64,000 nucleotides of DNA from Psychroflexus longus (GCF_020164595.1 NZ_JAIQZE010000007.1:88748-152747), one strand, 5' to 3'. Counted from the first letter of the stretch, positions 19,151-29,400 are shown. The notes: generated by a model from the sequence alone, not told the origin. Numbers and translations are program-made.

Positions 19151-19687
19151 ATGGACTCTTCAGAAAACATAACATCTTTAAAGAAACTTTTAGAAGTTTT
19201 GCCACATTGTGAAGGTCAGGATTATTTTGATTTAGCAAAAAATTTATCAATTCCTGACGAAGAACTTCTTCCTTTCGCTTTTTGGTCTGATCATAATTAC
19301 ACTAGAAATTGTGTGCACAGAACCAATGATTATGAACTTTTACTCTTATGCTGGGAGGAAGGCCAAGAGACACCTATACATTGCCATAATGGCGAAGAAT
19401 GTTGGGTTTATCTTGCAAAAGGAAAATTGAGAGAGAAAAGATATGTAGATAAAGATGGAGGACTTGAGTTGATTGCCGACGTGAAAATGACTCAAGATAG
19501 ACTATCTTATATGAATGATGATCTTGGTTATCATTCTTTACACAACTTGCATGATGGCAGATCAATGAGTTTACACTTGTATGTGGGACCAATCGACGAA
19601 TGTTCTGTTTATAAAGAAGAAAAGGATAAATTTGTCTTTAAAGAATTAGATTACTATTCAGAAAATAAAAAAATACTTTCAAACTAA
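19151..19687 (+). CDS. Cysteine dioxygenase (type I)
   Basis: Non-haem iron enzyme oxidising cysteine to cysteine sulfinic acid with O2. The 178-residue cupin shows every key residue of the animal enzyme: the iron ligands His77 and His79 and third ligand His128 (GYHSLHN), Cys84 at the exact HxHxxxxC spacing, and the Ser140-His142-Tyr144 triad in SLHLY, with Tyr144 positioned for the Cys-Tyr cross-link. The substrate-carboxylate arginine sits in NYTRNC. That makes it a true 'Arg-type' CDO rather than a mercaptopropionate dioxygenase. It is divergent from the likely cysteine sulfinate decarboxylase and 13 bases upstream of menB. Confidence 0.92.
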   Translation: MDSSENITSLKKLLEVLPHCEGQDYFDLAKNLSIPDEELLPFAFWSDHNYTRNCVHRTNDYELLLLCWEEGQETPIHCHNGEECWVYLAKGKLREKRYVDKDGGLELIADVKMTQDRLSYMNDDLGYHSLHNLHDGRSMSLHLYVGPIDECSVYKEEKDKFVFKELDYYSENKKILSN

Positions 19688-19700
19688 ATAAAAACTACAG

Positions 19701-20534
19701 ATGAACTGGAAAACGGTTAAAGAATATACTGATATTACTTATAAGAAAAGCGGCGGAGTTGCAAGAATAGCTTTCAACAGACCGGAAGTCAGAAATGCAT
19801 TTCGCCCCAAAACAGTCGGTGAACTTTTTGAAGCATTCCTGGATGCGAGAGAAGATCCAAACATTGGAGTAGTTTTATTCTCTGGAGAAGGGCCTTCTCC
19901 AAAAGATGGTAAATACGCATTTTGCAGTGGTGGAGACCAAAATGCTCGAGGTCACCAAGGTTACGTCGATGACGATGGAACTCCAAGACTGAATATTTTG
20001 GAAGTACAAAGGCTGATAAGATTTATGCCTAAAGTTGTTATTGCAGTTGTCCCCGGATGGGCCGTTGGTGGCGGACACTCCTTACATGTGGTGTGCGATC
20101 TTACTCTGGCGAGCAAGGAACACGCTATTTTCAAACAAACAGACGCAGATGTAACAAGTTTTGACGGTGGTTATGGTTCCGCTTATTTAGCAAAAATGGT
20201 AGGTCAGAAAAAGGCTAGAGAGATTTTCTTTTTAGGTAGAAATTATAGCGCACAAGAGGCTTTTGATATGGGGATGGTAAATGCAGTAATTCCTCATGAC
20301 GAATTAGAAGACACTGCTTATGAGTGGGCTCAGGAGATTTTAGAAAAATCACCAACGTCTATTAAAATGCTAAAGTTTGCTTTCAACGCTACTGATGATG
20401 GAATGGTAGGGCAGCAAGTTTTTGCAGGTGAAGCTACTCGATTGGCCTATATGACAGACGAAGCAAAAGAAGGAAGAAACGCGTTTCTGGAAAAAAGAAA
20501 ACCTGACTTCAAAAATATTAAATGGATTTCCTAA
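19701..20534 (+). CDS. menB: 1,4-dihydroxy-2-naphthoyl-CoA synthase
   Basis: Crotonase-fold enzyme that closes the naphthoquinone ring in menaquinone synthesis, converting o-succinylbenzoyl-CoA to DHNA-CoA. The 277-residue product has the MenB-specific segments IAFNRPEVRNAFRP, FCSGGDQNARG, the oxyanion loop VPGWAVGGGHSLHVVCDLT, and SFDGGYGSAYLAKMVGQKKAREI with the conserved Asp/Gly-Tyr-Gly region. Length matches the family. It follows cysteine dioxygenase by 13 bases, without obvious functional link; the rest of the men pathway is outside this window. Confidence 0.96.
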   Translation: MNWKTVKEYTDITYKKSGGVARIAFNRPEVRNAFRPKTVGELFEAFLDAREDPNIGVVLFSGEGPSPKDGKYAFCSGGDQNARGHQGYVDDDGTPRLNILEVQRLIRFMPKVVIAVVPGWAVGGGHSLHVVCDLTLASKEHAIFKQTDADVTSFDGGYGSAYLAKMVGQKKAREIFFLGRNYSAQEAFDMGMVNAVIPHDELEDTAYEWAQEILEKSPTSIKMLKFAFNATDDGMVGQQVFAGEATRLAYMTDEAKEGRNAFLEKRKPDFKNIKWIS

Positions 20535-20574
20535 ATTGAATTTTAATCACTGATAATCAATAACTCGAAAAACT

Positions 20575-21156
20575 ATGCCAATTCTTACTGAAAAAGAACT
20601 TCAAGACATTGTAAATAAAGAAACTGAAGCTAAAGCCAAAATCGAAGAAAAAAACTTAGAAATTCGTCAGCTTTATAAAGACAAACAAAACGCAAAATCA
20701 CAAAGAAAAGGTTTTGTAGCTTCAACGGTAATTTTGAGTATCTTATTTTTAGCTCTACTTTTTACAGTATTATTTCAGCCAAACCTTTTGGAAATCAATG
20801 AAGGAGTAAAAATCTCTGATGATGAAGTGGTAATTAAAAAGTCAGTTTTGAAAAATTATGAAAATCAAGTTATGGAGTTGGAATCTCAGGATTCTGATTA
20901 TACTAATCCGTTGGAATTAAAAGAATTTTATGCAGTTCAATTAGGAGCATTTAAGAAATTCAATACCAAACTTTCTTCAGAAAATTATAGCGTAGTCCAT
21001 AATGCGAATTTCAAAGACTTTAATCTTTATACCTTAGGAGTATTTGAAACTGAAGCAGAAGCATTAAAACTGCGAAACGTTATAAAGCAACTCAATTTTA
21101 AAGATGCTTTTGTAGGTAAATATAAAGATGGTGAGCGCGTAGAATCCAACTATTAA
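20575..21156 (+). CDS. Single-pass membrane protein with coiled coil and SPOR-like C-terminal domain
   Basis: I do not recognise a named gene. The 193-residue product has an N-terminal charged coiled coil (residues ~5-45, KETEAKAKIEEKNLEIRQ), one transmembrane helix (~48-66), a short linker, and a C-terminal domain with two beta-alpha-beta-like halves, FYAVQLGAFKKF and NLYTLGVFETEAEALK, in the pattern of SPOR peptidoglycan-binding domains. It is predicted to sit in the inner membrane with the SPOR-like part in the periplasm. It is followed by one base and the PH-domain gene pair, so the three are probably one transcript. Confidence 0.6.
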   Translation: MPILTEKELQDIVNKETEAKAKIEEKNLEIRQLYKDKQNAKSQRKGFVASTVILSILFLALLFTVLFQPNLLEINEGVKISDDEVVIKKSVLKNYENQVMELESQDSDYTNPLELKEFYAVQLGAFKKFNTKLSSENYSVVHNANFKDFNLYTLGVFETEAEALKLRNVIKQLNFKDAFVGKYKDGERVESNY

Positions 21157-21157
21157 T

Positions 21158-21679
21158 ATGAAATTTGAAAACTTAGAAATATCACTTTCAGATCTTCCAG
21201 ATTTTAAATCTGTAGATCTTGAGCCTATTCAGCGTCGCTACAAAAAACTCATATGGCTCAATGAAGCTTCGATTTTTATCCTTTTGTATACCTTTTCGAT
21301 TTCTGGGTTCTTTTTTGATAAATTCCCTTCGTGGATTTCGTTCGCAGCTATAGGTATATTGAGTGTTTTTTTTCTTTTGAGAGCCATAGAAATTGAAAAA
21401 GGATTTCCTCTCAAGAAGTTTGGCGTTAGACAGTATGATATGATTTATCAATCAGGTTTTTTCTATTTTACGGAAACGGTAGTTCCCTATAAAAGGATTC
21501 AGCACGTAGAAATAAAACAAGGCCCATTGTCTAGATTATTCTCTTTATACTCATTAAGACTTTACACCGCAGGAGCGTCTTCTGGTGATCTTATAATTGA
21601 TGGCCTTGATAAGTCCACCGCTCAAAAGCTAAAGGCTAAGGTTCTTGATAAAACGACAGTGGAGGATGTCACAGATTGA
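21158..21679 (+). CDS. Bacterial PH-domain membrane protein (YdbS-like)
   Basis: A 173-residue protein with two transmembrane helices (~37-55 and ~60-75) followed by a bacterial pleckstrin-homology (bPH2, former DUF304) domain: RQYDMIYQSGFFYFTETVVPY, then VPYKRIQHVEIKQGPLSRLF. In Bacillus, YdbS and YdbT are adjacent and linked to resistance to a membrane-acting antimicrobial. The same small-plus-large arrangement occurs here, with the next gene overlapping by 14 bases. Function is unproven; membrane stress or envelope maintenance is the family inference. Confidence 0.8.
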   Translation: MKFENLEISLSDLPDFKSVDLEPIQRRYKKLIWLNEASIFILLYTFSISGFFFDKFPSWISFAAIGILSVFFLLRAIEIEKGFPLKKFGVRQYDMIYQSGFFYFTETVVPYKRIQHVEIKQGPLSRLFSLYSLRLYTAGASSGDLIIDGLDKSTAQKLKAKVLDKTTVEDVTD

Positions 21680-23204
21680 TTTTTCAATACCCAGGCTGCA
21701 ATCCTTCAATGGGATTTTTCTTATTTTTTTTACTGATTTAGTTAAACGTGTTCGACAGAACATTTATCTTATAGCGATTCCATTTTTTAAGAATAATGTT
21801 TTTGAAAATTATGGAACTTACATTTACATTGGCCTGGCTGCACTAGTCATTCTTCAGTTTGTATTTTCATACCTATCGTACAAAAAATTTAAATTTTCTA
21901 TTCAGGAAGACGCCTTTCATTTGGATAAAGGTGTTATAAAACTGAGCCATATTGAAATTCCTTTTGAAAGAATTCAAAATATAAATCTTCAGCAAAATAT
22001 TTTTCAACAAATATTAAATGTAGTTGGTTTTGAAATTGAAACTGCCGGAGAAGGTCTAGCTGAAATTAATATTAAAGCTCTTGACAAAGATTTTGCCAAT
22101 GAATTAAAGGCAAAACTTATAGAGGAAAAGCAAAAAATTGCAGCTAATGAGGAAGCTACAGCCGAAAACGAAGAAGTCTCATCTGCATCTTCAATAAATC
22201 AGGATAAACTCGAATTAAAAGAGCAATCGACATTATTTCAATTAGACTTTACTACGCTCTTAAAGGTAGGAGTAAGCTCTAACTTGTTTAAAGGAGTTGG
22301 TTTGTTGCTAGCTTTCTTTGCCTATCTGTATAATTTTGTGATGGACTTTCTGACCAATATTTACGATCTCAATTTAGAGGAAGATTTTAAAAACAGAATT
22401 CCTGAAACAATTACTTTCATTACTTTCTTAATATTTGGGATTTTAATCATTGGATTCCTGATTACAATTTTTACTACAGTTCTTAAGTATTACAACCTTA
22501 AAATCATTAAAAGTCAAAAAAACTTTGAAGTTGAGCATGGTCTTTTAAAAAAAATAAATAAGGTCATTAAAAAATCGAAGACTCAGATTTTTGAAATTCG
22601 AACAAATCCTTTGAAGAATTTATTTAAAATTAGAAGTGTTCATGTTAGTCAGGCTGCATCCAATCAGGTGACTGAAAAACAAAAAATTAACCTAGTTGGA
22701 TTATCCAAAGATAATTTGACGATTCTATTTAAGTCTCTATTTCAACTAGAACTTTATGAACAAGATTTTCAATTAGCAAAGTCTCAAAATAGACTATTTA
22801 TTAGGTATTTTTACAAAAACCTGATTGTCATAATTGGATTATCTGCAGTTGCTTATTTCTTCTATTTCAATTGGGCCAGTGGAATAGCTATGGTTCTAAT
22901 TTTCGCGACATTATTATGGCTTTCCTATCTAAAGGTCAAGAAAAGCAATATAGGTTTCAATTCTGAGTTGATTTCAATACGAAAAGGTTCTCTGGACACA
23001 AAATTCAAAATTGTTGAAATACATAAACTTCAATCTATAAGATTAAGTAGAAATATATTTCAACAAAAAAATGGCCATGCCGACTTAGTACTGGAAACAG
23101 CTTCAGGGACAACAACTATAGAATATCTTGAAGTGAATGAGGCAACCAATTTACTAAATTACTTGATTTTCAAAGTTGAATCGATTGATAAGGATTGGAT
23201 TTAA
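21666..23204 (+). CDS. Large bacterial PH-domain membrane protein (YdbT-like)
   Basis: A 512-residue multi-pass membrane protein with repeated PH domains. Each repeat carries the strand-loop pattern 'I-x-F-E-R-I-Q-N-I-x-L-x-Q-x-I-F-Q': at IPFERIQNINLQQNIFQQ, again at KSKTQIFEIRTNPLKNLFK and again at IVEIHKLQSIRLSRNIFQQ, separated by pairs of transmembrane helices. I start at ATG 21666, preceded directly by GGAGG, overlapping the YdbS-like gene by 14 bases. It converges on the PAS-domain gene with a 19-base gap. This is the partner of the preceding YdbS-like protein. Confidence 0.8.
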   Translation: MSQIDFSIPRLQSFNGIFLIFFTDLVKRVRQNIYLIAIPFFKNNVFENYGTYIYIGLAALVILQFVFSYLSYKKFKFSIQEDAFHLDKGVIKLSHIEIPFERIQNINLQQNIFQQILNVVGFEIETAGEGLAEINIKALDKDFANELKAKLIEEKQKIAANEEATAENEEVSSASSINQDKLELKEQSTLFQLDFTTLLKVGVSSNLFKGVGLLLAFFAYLYNFVMDFLTNIYDLNLEEDFKNRIPETITFITFLIFGILIIGFLITIFTTVLKYYNLKIIKSQKNFEVEHGLLKKINKVIKKSKTQIFEIRTNPLKNLFKIRSVHVSQAASNQVTEKQKINLVGLSKDNLTILFKSLFQLELYEQDFQLAKSQNRLFIRYFYKNLIVIIGLSAVAYFFYFNWASGIAMVLIFATLLWLSYLKVKKSNIGFNSELISIRKGSLDTKFKIVEIHKLQSIRLSRNIFQQKNGHADLVLETASGTTTIEYLEVNEATNLLNYLIFKVESIDKDWI

Positions 23205-23223
23205 ACTTTAATTGAAGTTAAAA

Positions 23224-23700
23224 TTAATTTAGGAAGGATTCGTTTTCTAAAGCTAAATAGTGCTCTACTTTATTGTCTTGGTTATGAATTGGAAAGATTT
23301 TGATTTCACACATGTATTCACTACCATCTTTTTTATAATTTACCATAGAAGTTTCGCATATGGCACCTTTCTTTATGTGTGATCTAATAAATTGTAAAGC
23401 TTCTTTTGAAGTTTTTTCACCTTGAAGTATTTTGGGGCTTTTATCTTTCATAAAAGATAAACTGTATCCAGTCATATCTTTAAAACCTTCATTAACCCAA
23501 ATTATTTTTTGGTTCTTGTCTGTGACAACAATAGCTTTATATTCGTTTTTGAATAAAGTTTCTTCAACCTGAAAATCCCAATTGAATTTTGATTGAAATG
23601 TATCCAGTTTTTCTACTTCTTGATTTTTCCTTAATTTTTTAATGAGTTTAAAAAAATATTCGGAATATATATCCCACGATAATAATGGTCCTCTTTTCAT
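23224..23700 (-). CDS. Stand-alone PAS-domain protein (LOV-like, photoactive Cys absent)
   Basis: A 158-residue protein with a single PAS domain from about residue 55 to the end: VTDKNQKIIWVNEGFKDMTGYS, then the helix-loop SPKILQGEKTSKEAL, and NYKKDGSEYMCEIKIFPI. Order and wording track LOV domains, but the position of the flavin-reactive cysteine in NCRFLQ is a proline here (SPKILQ), so blue-light adduct chemistry is not expected. There is no kinase, GGDEF or HTH output domain; about 50 N-terminal residues are charged. Start is ATG 23700. Its role is unknown. Confidence 0.72.
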   Translation of the reverse strand: MKRGPLLSWDIYSEYFFKLIKKLRKNQEVEKLDTFQSKFNWDFQVEETLFKNEYKAIVVTDKNQKIIWVNEGFKDMTGYSLSFMKDKSPKILQGEKTSKEALQFIRSHIKKGAICETSMVNYKKDGSEYMCEIKIFPIHNQDNKVEHYLALENESFLN

Positions 23701-23780
23701 AATCAATCACATATATATTAATCTACAAATTTATCATTATTTAAGACTTACTCTAGTTTCATAATCGTTATATAAAACAT

Positions 23781-23812
23781 AAAAAACCTTAGCAATTTGA
23801 ATGGCTAAGGTT
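23781..23812 (-). terminator. Rho-independent terminator of the E1 dehydrogenase gene
   Basis: On the minus strand a 9-bp stem (23804-23812 with 23785-23793) is followed by a T run (the A-tract at 23781-23786). It lies 28 bases downstream of the 2-oxoacid dehydrogenase stop. Confidence 0.75.
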
Positions 23813-23840
23813 CCTCTTCACTATGAATTAACCAAGAATT

Positions 23841-26252
23841 CTACATTAATTCTGGATAATCTTCAGGTTTGAATTCTCGTAAAATACTATAAACTTTTTC
23901 AAAGACATCTTCTGCGGACGGTTTTGAAAAATAATCACCATCAGTACCATAGGCTGGTCGGTGAGCTTTTGCTGTTAAGGTCTGTGGTTTACTGTCTAGA
24001 AATTCGTACCCATTTTGTTCATCCAAGATGTTCTGCAGAATAAACGCTGAAGCGCCTCCAGGCACATCTTCGTCAACAACAAGTAATCTGTTTGTTTTTT
24101 CTAAGCTCTTTACAATATCGTGCTCAATATCAAATGGGAGTAAGGATTGGCAATCAATAATTTCTACATCAATTCCTACCTCTTGAAGATCTTTTGCTGC
24201 TTGTTCAATAATTCTTAATGTAGAACCGTAGGAAACAATTGTAAGATCTTTACCATCTCTGATGGTTTCAACTTTTCCAACTGGTGTCTTGAATTCCCCA
24301 AGGTTATTAGGTTTTTTCTCTTTAAGTCTGTAACCATTTAAGCACTCTACAATTAATGCAGGCTCGTCGCTATCCAGCATTGTGTTGTAAAACCCAGCGG
24401 CTTTGGTCATATTTCTGGGAACCAAAACATTTACACCTCTTATCAAGTTTAAAACTCCACCCATTGGTGATCCAGAATGCCATATTCCTTCAAGTCTATG
24501 ACCACGTGTTCTTACTATCAGCGGTGATTTTTGTTTTCCTTTCGTTCGGTAAGCAGTTGTAGCCAGATCATCACTCATGATTTGTAAAGCATATAGCAAA
24601 TAATCTAGATATTGTATCTCAGCAATTGGTCTTAGACCTCTAAGCGACATGCCAATACCTTGGCCTAGGATTGTAGCTTCACGAATCCCTGTATCGGAAA
24701 CTCTCAGTTTACCATACTTTTCCTGAAGACCTTCAAGACCTTGATTTACATCTCCAATTTCTCCGGCGTCTTCACCAAAAATTAAAGTTTCTGGACGAGT
24801 TTCAAATATCTTATCAAAATTGTCTCTTAGAATCACTCTGGCATCAACGTCCTCCGAATCTTCATCGTAGGTTGGATCAACTGCTTTAATATTTGTTGCC
24901 CTCCCATCATATTCACTCCATAAATTACTGCTATAATCTGGTTGTGTGCGTTGACTAAAATCTTTAATCCATTGAATTAGATTTGATTTAGCATCAGATT
25001 GTTCGCCTCTGACATATCGCAAAGCTTTTCTTGCTGTTGCAAGAATTACAGATTTAATTGGCTCATCATTTTCTTTTAATTCATTTACTAAGGAAAGAAT
25101 GAAGTTTTTATTTTCAGAGGATTTTGCTAACTCATTAAGTAACTTAATTACTGTCTTATTTTCAGTTTTAGCTGTTTTTCCAAAAGCAGTCCAGGCAGCT
25201 TTCTTTCCATCTCTAACTTCTTTCTTAATGCTTTTTTCTAACTCACTAAGCTCTTCATCTGTTGAGAAACCATTAGAGATCATCCAATCTCTCATTTTTT
25301 TATTGCAATCATGCTCTTTTTCCCATTGCAATCTATCTTCACTTTTATAACGTTCATGAGAACCAGAGGTGGAGTGACCTTGTGGCTGAGTAACCTCAAC
25401 AACATGAATTATCACTGGAATGTGCTTCTCTCTTGCAATTTTTTCAGCTTTCTCATAAGTCTCAATCAGTGCAGGATAATCCCAGGCTTTTACTACTAAA
25501 ATTTCATATCCATTGGTATCGTTTTCTTTCTGGAAGCCTTTTAAAACTTCGGAGATATTTTCTTTGGTAGTTTGATGTCTTGCGTGTACAGAAATTCCGT
25601 AATCATCATCCCATACATTGATGACCATTGGGACTTGCATGACACCTGCAGCATTAAAAGTTTCCCAGAATAAACCTTCACTTGTACTGGCATTTCCTAT
25701 GGTGCCCCAAGCAATTTCATTTCCGTTTTTTGAAAACTTTTCAGAATCTATTCCTTCGACATTTCTATAAATCTTAGAAGCTTGAGCAAGGCCAAGTAAA
25801 CGAGGCATTTGCCCAGCGGTAGGAGAGATGTCTGCACTGGAATTCTTTTGTTCGGTCAGGTTTTTCCAACTTCCGTCTTCATTTAAACTATGAGTCATGA
25901 AGTGCCCACCCATCTGTCGACCTCCAGACATAGGTTCATCTTCCAGATTTGTGTTGGCATATAATCCAGCAAAAAATTGTTCGATTGTAAGTTTACCAAT
26001 AGCCATCATAAAGGTTTGGTCTCTGTAGTAACCAGAACGGAAATCACCGTTTCTGAATGATTTGGCCCATGCCAATTGAGGCACTTCTTTTCCATCACCA
26101 AATATTCCAAATTTTGCTTTTCCCGTTAACACTTCACGTCGTCCAAGCAGACTACATTCTCTACTGGTAACAGCTATTTTATAATCTTCAAGAACTTGCT
26201 TTTTGAACTCATCAAAAGAAAGGTCTTCTTTTTTTTGAACTTTATCTTGCAT
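23841..26252 (-). CDS. Fused alpha/beta E1 component of a branched-chain-type 2-oxoacid dehydrogenase
   Basis: Thiamin-diphosphate-dependent decarboxylase that feeds an E2 lipoyl domain. The 803-residue protein joins E1-alpha (residues ~20-400, TPP region IGNASTSEGLFWETFNAAG) and E1-beta (~460-803, with FGEDAGEIGDVNQGLEGL, GQGIGMSLRGLRPIAEIQY, WHSGSPMG and VVDEDVPGGASAF). Two-in-one E1 chains are common in Bacteroidota and are usually annotated as 2-oxoisovalerate dehydrogenase, needed for branched-chain acyl-CoA and the branched fatty acids of these bacteria. No E2 or E3 gene is nearby. Substrate (branched-chain versus pyruvate) is inferred from family, not shown. Confidence 0.9.
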   Translation of the reverse strand: MQDKVQKKEDLSFDEFKKQVLEDYKIAVTSRECSLLGRREVLTGKAKFGIFGDGKEVPQLAWAKSFRNGDFRSGYYRDQTFMMAIGKLTIEQFFAGLYANTNLEDEPMSGGRQMGGHFMTHSLNEDGSWKNLTEQKNSSADISPTAGQMPRLLGLAQASKIYRNVEGIDSEKFSKNGNEIAWGTIGNASTSEGLFWETFNAAGVMQVPMVINVWDDDYGISVHARHQTTKENISEVLKGFQKENDTNGYEILVVKAWDYPALIETYEKAEKIAREKHIPVIIHVVEVTQPQGHSTSGSHERYKSEDRLQWEKEHDCNKKMRDWMISNGFSTDEELSELEKSIKKEVRDGKKAAWTAFGKTAKTENKTVIKLLNELAKSSENKNFILSLVNELKENDEPIKSVILATARKALRYVRGEQSDAKSNLIQWIKDFSQRTQPDYSSNLWSEYDGRATNIKAVDPTYDEDSEDVDARVILRDNFDKIFETRPETLIFGEDAGEIGDVNQGLEGLQEKYGKLRVSDTGIREATILGQGIGMSLRGLRPIAEIQYLDYLLYALQIMSDDLATTAYRTKGKQKSPLIVRTRGHRLEGIWHSGSPMGGVLNLIRGVNVLVPRNMTKAAGFYNTMLDSDEPALIVECLNGYRLKEKKPNNLGEFKTPVGKVETIRDGKDLTIVSYGSTLRIIEQAAKDLQEVGIDVEIIDCQSLLPFDIEHDIVKSLEKTNRLLVVDEDVPGGASAFILQNILDEQNGYEFLDSKPQTLTAKAHRPAYGTDGDYFSKPSAEDVFEKVYSILREFKPEDYPELM

Positions 26253-26461
26253 TATATCGATTTTAGGACTCTTGCGAATATACTAAATTCAAACGAGTAT
26301 TTTGGTTTTAAATTTAACGCCCAATTGCATTTTTCTTAAATAAAAACAAGAATTACCTATTTTTATAAATAAATTATCATCAGAACTTATTTTTATTATG
26401 AATTTGATAAGTTATAAGAGTGAATACTTGTCAAATTAGTTTTAGTTCTATCAGTTAAATT

Positions 26462-29400
26462 TTAGCCAATAACTTCAAGCTGACTATACCCCTGAGCATT
26501 TCTATCCAAAACAATTTGGGTTTGTATTCTTTCTTTAAGAGTGCTGACATGGCTAATGATACCAATGATTTTATTACTCTCCGCCTGCAGTCGTTCTAAC
26601 GTATCTAAGGTGACATCTAAAGTTTCTGGATCCAGGGTTCCAAAACCTTCGTCGATGAATAAACTATTGATTTCTACATTCCTTGAGGCCAAATCCGACA
26701 ACCCAAGTGCCAACGCCAAACTCATCAAAAAGGTTTCACCACCAGACAAGGTTTTTACAGACCTGCGCAAACCTCCCATGTGGTTATCAATGACATAAAG
26801 TTGATCCTTGTCTTCACTCGGTAGATAACGATCCAATTCATAACGTTCGTTCAAATGCTTCAAACGTTTGTTCCCCAAATGAATCAAGCGCTGTAAACTA
26901 AGATCCTGAGCAAATTTATTAAACTCAGTTCCCGTTGCATCACCAATGAGTTTGTTCAAAATCTCCCATTTTTTGTTGGCTTTTAATTCCTCGGAAATTT
27001 CTTTTTCAATGGTTTTCAATTCTTCCAATAGTTCCCGATTGTTCTTGAGTTTTCTCTTAACTTCCTCCAGCTTATGTTTAGTCTCCTGCAAGGCTTCTTT
27101 CAACTCTTGTATTGACTTTTCAGCTTCGTGTTTATCAGTAAAAAATTTAAAGTTTAAATTTTGAATTTGGTTTTTTAAGCCCTTTATCTTTTCCTTCTGA
27201 ATTTGTACGCGTTCATTTAATTCGTTTAGCTTTTGGCTTAATGCCTGGTAGTCTGCCGATTTCATTCGGGATGAATTAGCTTCAGCAATACTTGAAAATT
27301 CGCTGGCTTTAATCTTTGGATCCAAGTCCGACTGAAGCTTAAGTATCTCATCTTTAACTCGCTTTGCATTTTCTTTTTCTTTGAGGAGGGATTGGGAAGT
27401 GTGTTCAATACCAGATTTCAATTTCACCCAGGAAGATTTTAAGTCAGAAATTAATTCTTCCAAATTATCACCGTCATATAGTTCAATCATTTCAGCTTTC
27501 AATTGACTTCCCTTTGTTCTTATTTCATCCAATTCCTCTAGAATCGACAATGAATTTTCTAAAGCTCGCTCATCAGCTTGTAATTGTTTTAGTTTTTCCA
27601 GACTCTCAATCAATTTTTCAACAGAAACTTCAAATTCTTCGAGGGATTTTCCATCCAATTCTGAAATGATACCTGCATAATTTTCAGCAAAACCCTTTTT
27701 CTTAAGCTCAAGATTATGTTTTGAAGTTTCAAGCTCATTCTCAAAATCTGCAATGCGTTTTGATTTAGAGGCTTTTTCAGCTTTTAGTTTTGAAAGCTCA
27801 TCAGATACAGATTTTATTTGAAGTTTTTGTTCCTTAATCTTTTTATCCAGTTCAGAATCAATATGAGGCATATGCTCCGAGTAAGGATGTTCCGTGGATC
27901 CGCAAACAGGGCAAGGTTCATTTTCTTTCAGTTGCTTTCTTAGCTCATCAACTTGGAACCTCAGGTTTTGGTTTTCTTTTTTCAATTCCAGATGATTGAG
28001 GTCTTTTTCCAGACCTTCGAGAATTGTCTGTTTTGAAGTGATAAGTTCTGGAAACTTACTTAGTTCTTCTCTTTCTTTTAGAAAAATAGTTTGTGTTTTT
28101 GAAATTTGCTTTTCAAGTTCCTGGATAGATTTCTCATCATATTTTGCCTCCTTCAGTTGATTTAAGAATTGGTTTTTAGCTTTGAGTGTTTCTTCAAGGG
28201 TCTTATCAGCTTCCAGTTTAACAGACAAATTTTTAATACCTTCTTCAGTAGTTTTGAGCTGAGTTTTCAGGAAATTCTCAAATTCTGAAATTGATTGCTT
28301 TTGAAACTTCAGTTCCAAAATTTCCAATTCTTTATTTAAAAATTCCTTTTTGGAAGCGTAATCATTTCTTTTTAAAATCCTTTCATTATTTAAGGTTTGA
28401 TAAACTTTTAAAAGACTGTTCAATTTCTTTTCAACTTCAGCATCTTCAACTTTAGCTTTAAGAAGACTTTCGATCTTGTTTTTTACAGCTTCAATTTCAT
28501 TATGAATTCGAGACTGATTTTCTTTAAGATCATTTATGGATTCACTAAGAGTTTCTCTTTTTTCAGCTAAAGCATTATAGTCCTTAAGCTCCTCATCAAA
28601 ATCCAAGGTCTTCGCGTGCTTGCGGAGTTCTTCAGCATATTTTTTCTGAAAGCCATCAAATTCACTTTCAAACTTTGAAAGATTTTGACTTTCTTTTATT
28701 AATTCCTGATCAAGTTTTTCTTTCGACTTTAGTTTTTCTAAATCCTTTTCCTGTTGTGTAATCTTTAATTCCTGATGCTTTTCTTCAGATTCTAATTTTT
28801 CTTTTTCAAGATTATTGGATTCAAGATCTTCGGTACTTAAAAGCTTCTTTTGAAGGTCTTCCAAAAGGTTTTTTTGCTTGGAGATCTTTGATTTAAGATG
28901 GTTATACTTTTCGAAGACTTTTCTACCAATCTGTCTGTAAATAGACGTATTAGTTATTTTTTCTAAAAGTTCACTTCTTTCCTTCTCATTAGATTTTAAT
29001 AAGGTAGCGAATTCACCTTGGGATAACAGAACCGACTTTACAAATTGATCATAAGACAAGCCTATCAGTCTTTCGATTTCTTCTTGGTTCTCTGTTTTCT
29101 TTTCACTGTAGTACTTTTCAGTTTGCGTATCCCAAAGATTCATATCGTGATCTCTCAGCTTTCCATTTCTATTGGTTGAAATGGACCAGGTAGAGATGAA
29201 TGTGCCAGAATTGCAAGAGAACTTGACCTTTGCATACGCTTCTTTTTGATGCTTAGTCAATATACTACCATCTTGTTCTATCTTATTTTTGGTGACGCTG
29301 GAAATTCTCGGAGTTCTACCATAAAGTCCAAGGCAAATCGCATCGAGTAAAGTACTTTTTCCACTCCCTGTAGGTCCTATGATTGCAAATAACCCACCAG

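Noticed and set aside
21645..21679. The two PH-domain genes as a single frameshifted gene
   Set aside because: The small and large proteins each have complete domain architecture and match the known YdbS/YdbT pair, so overlapping separate genes is the simpler reading.
26253..26461. Possible small gene or RNA between the E1 gene and sbcC
   Set aside because: The 209 bases are A/T rich without a frame, hairpin with T-tract or clear promoter pair; probably just the E1 promoter region.
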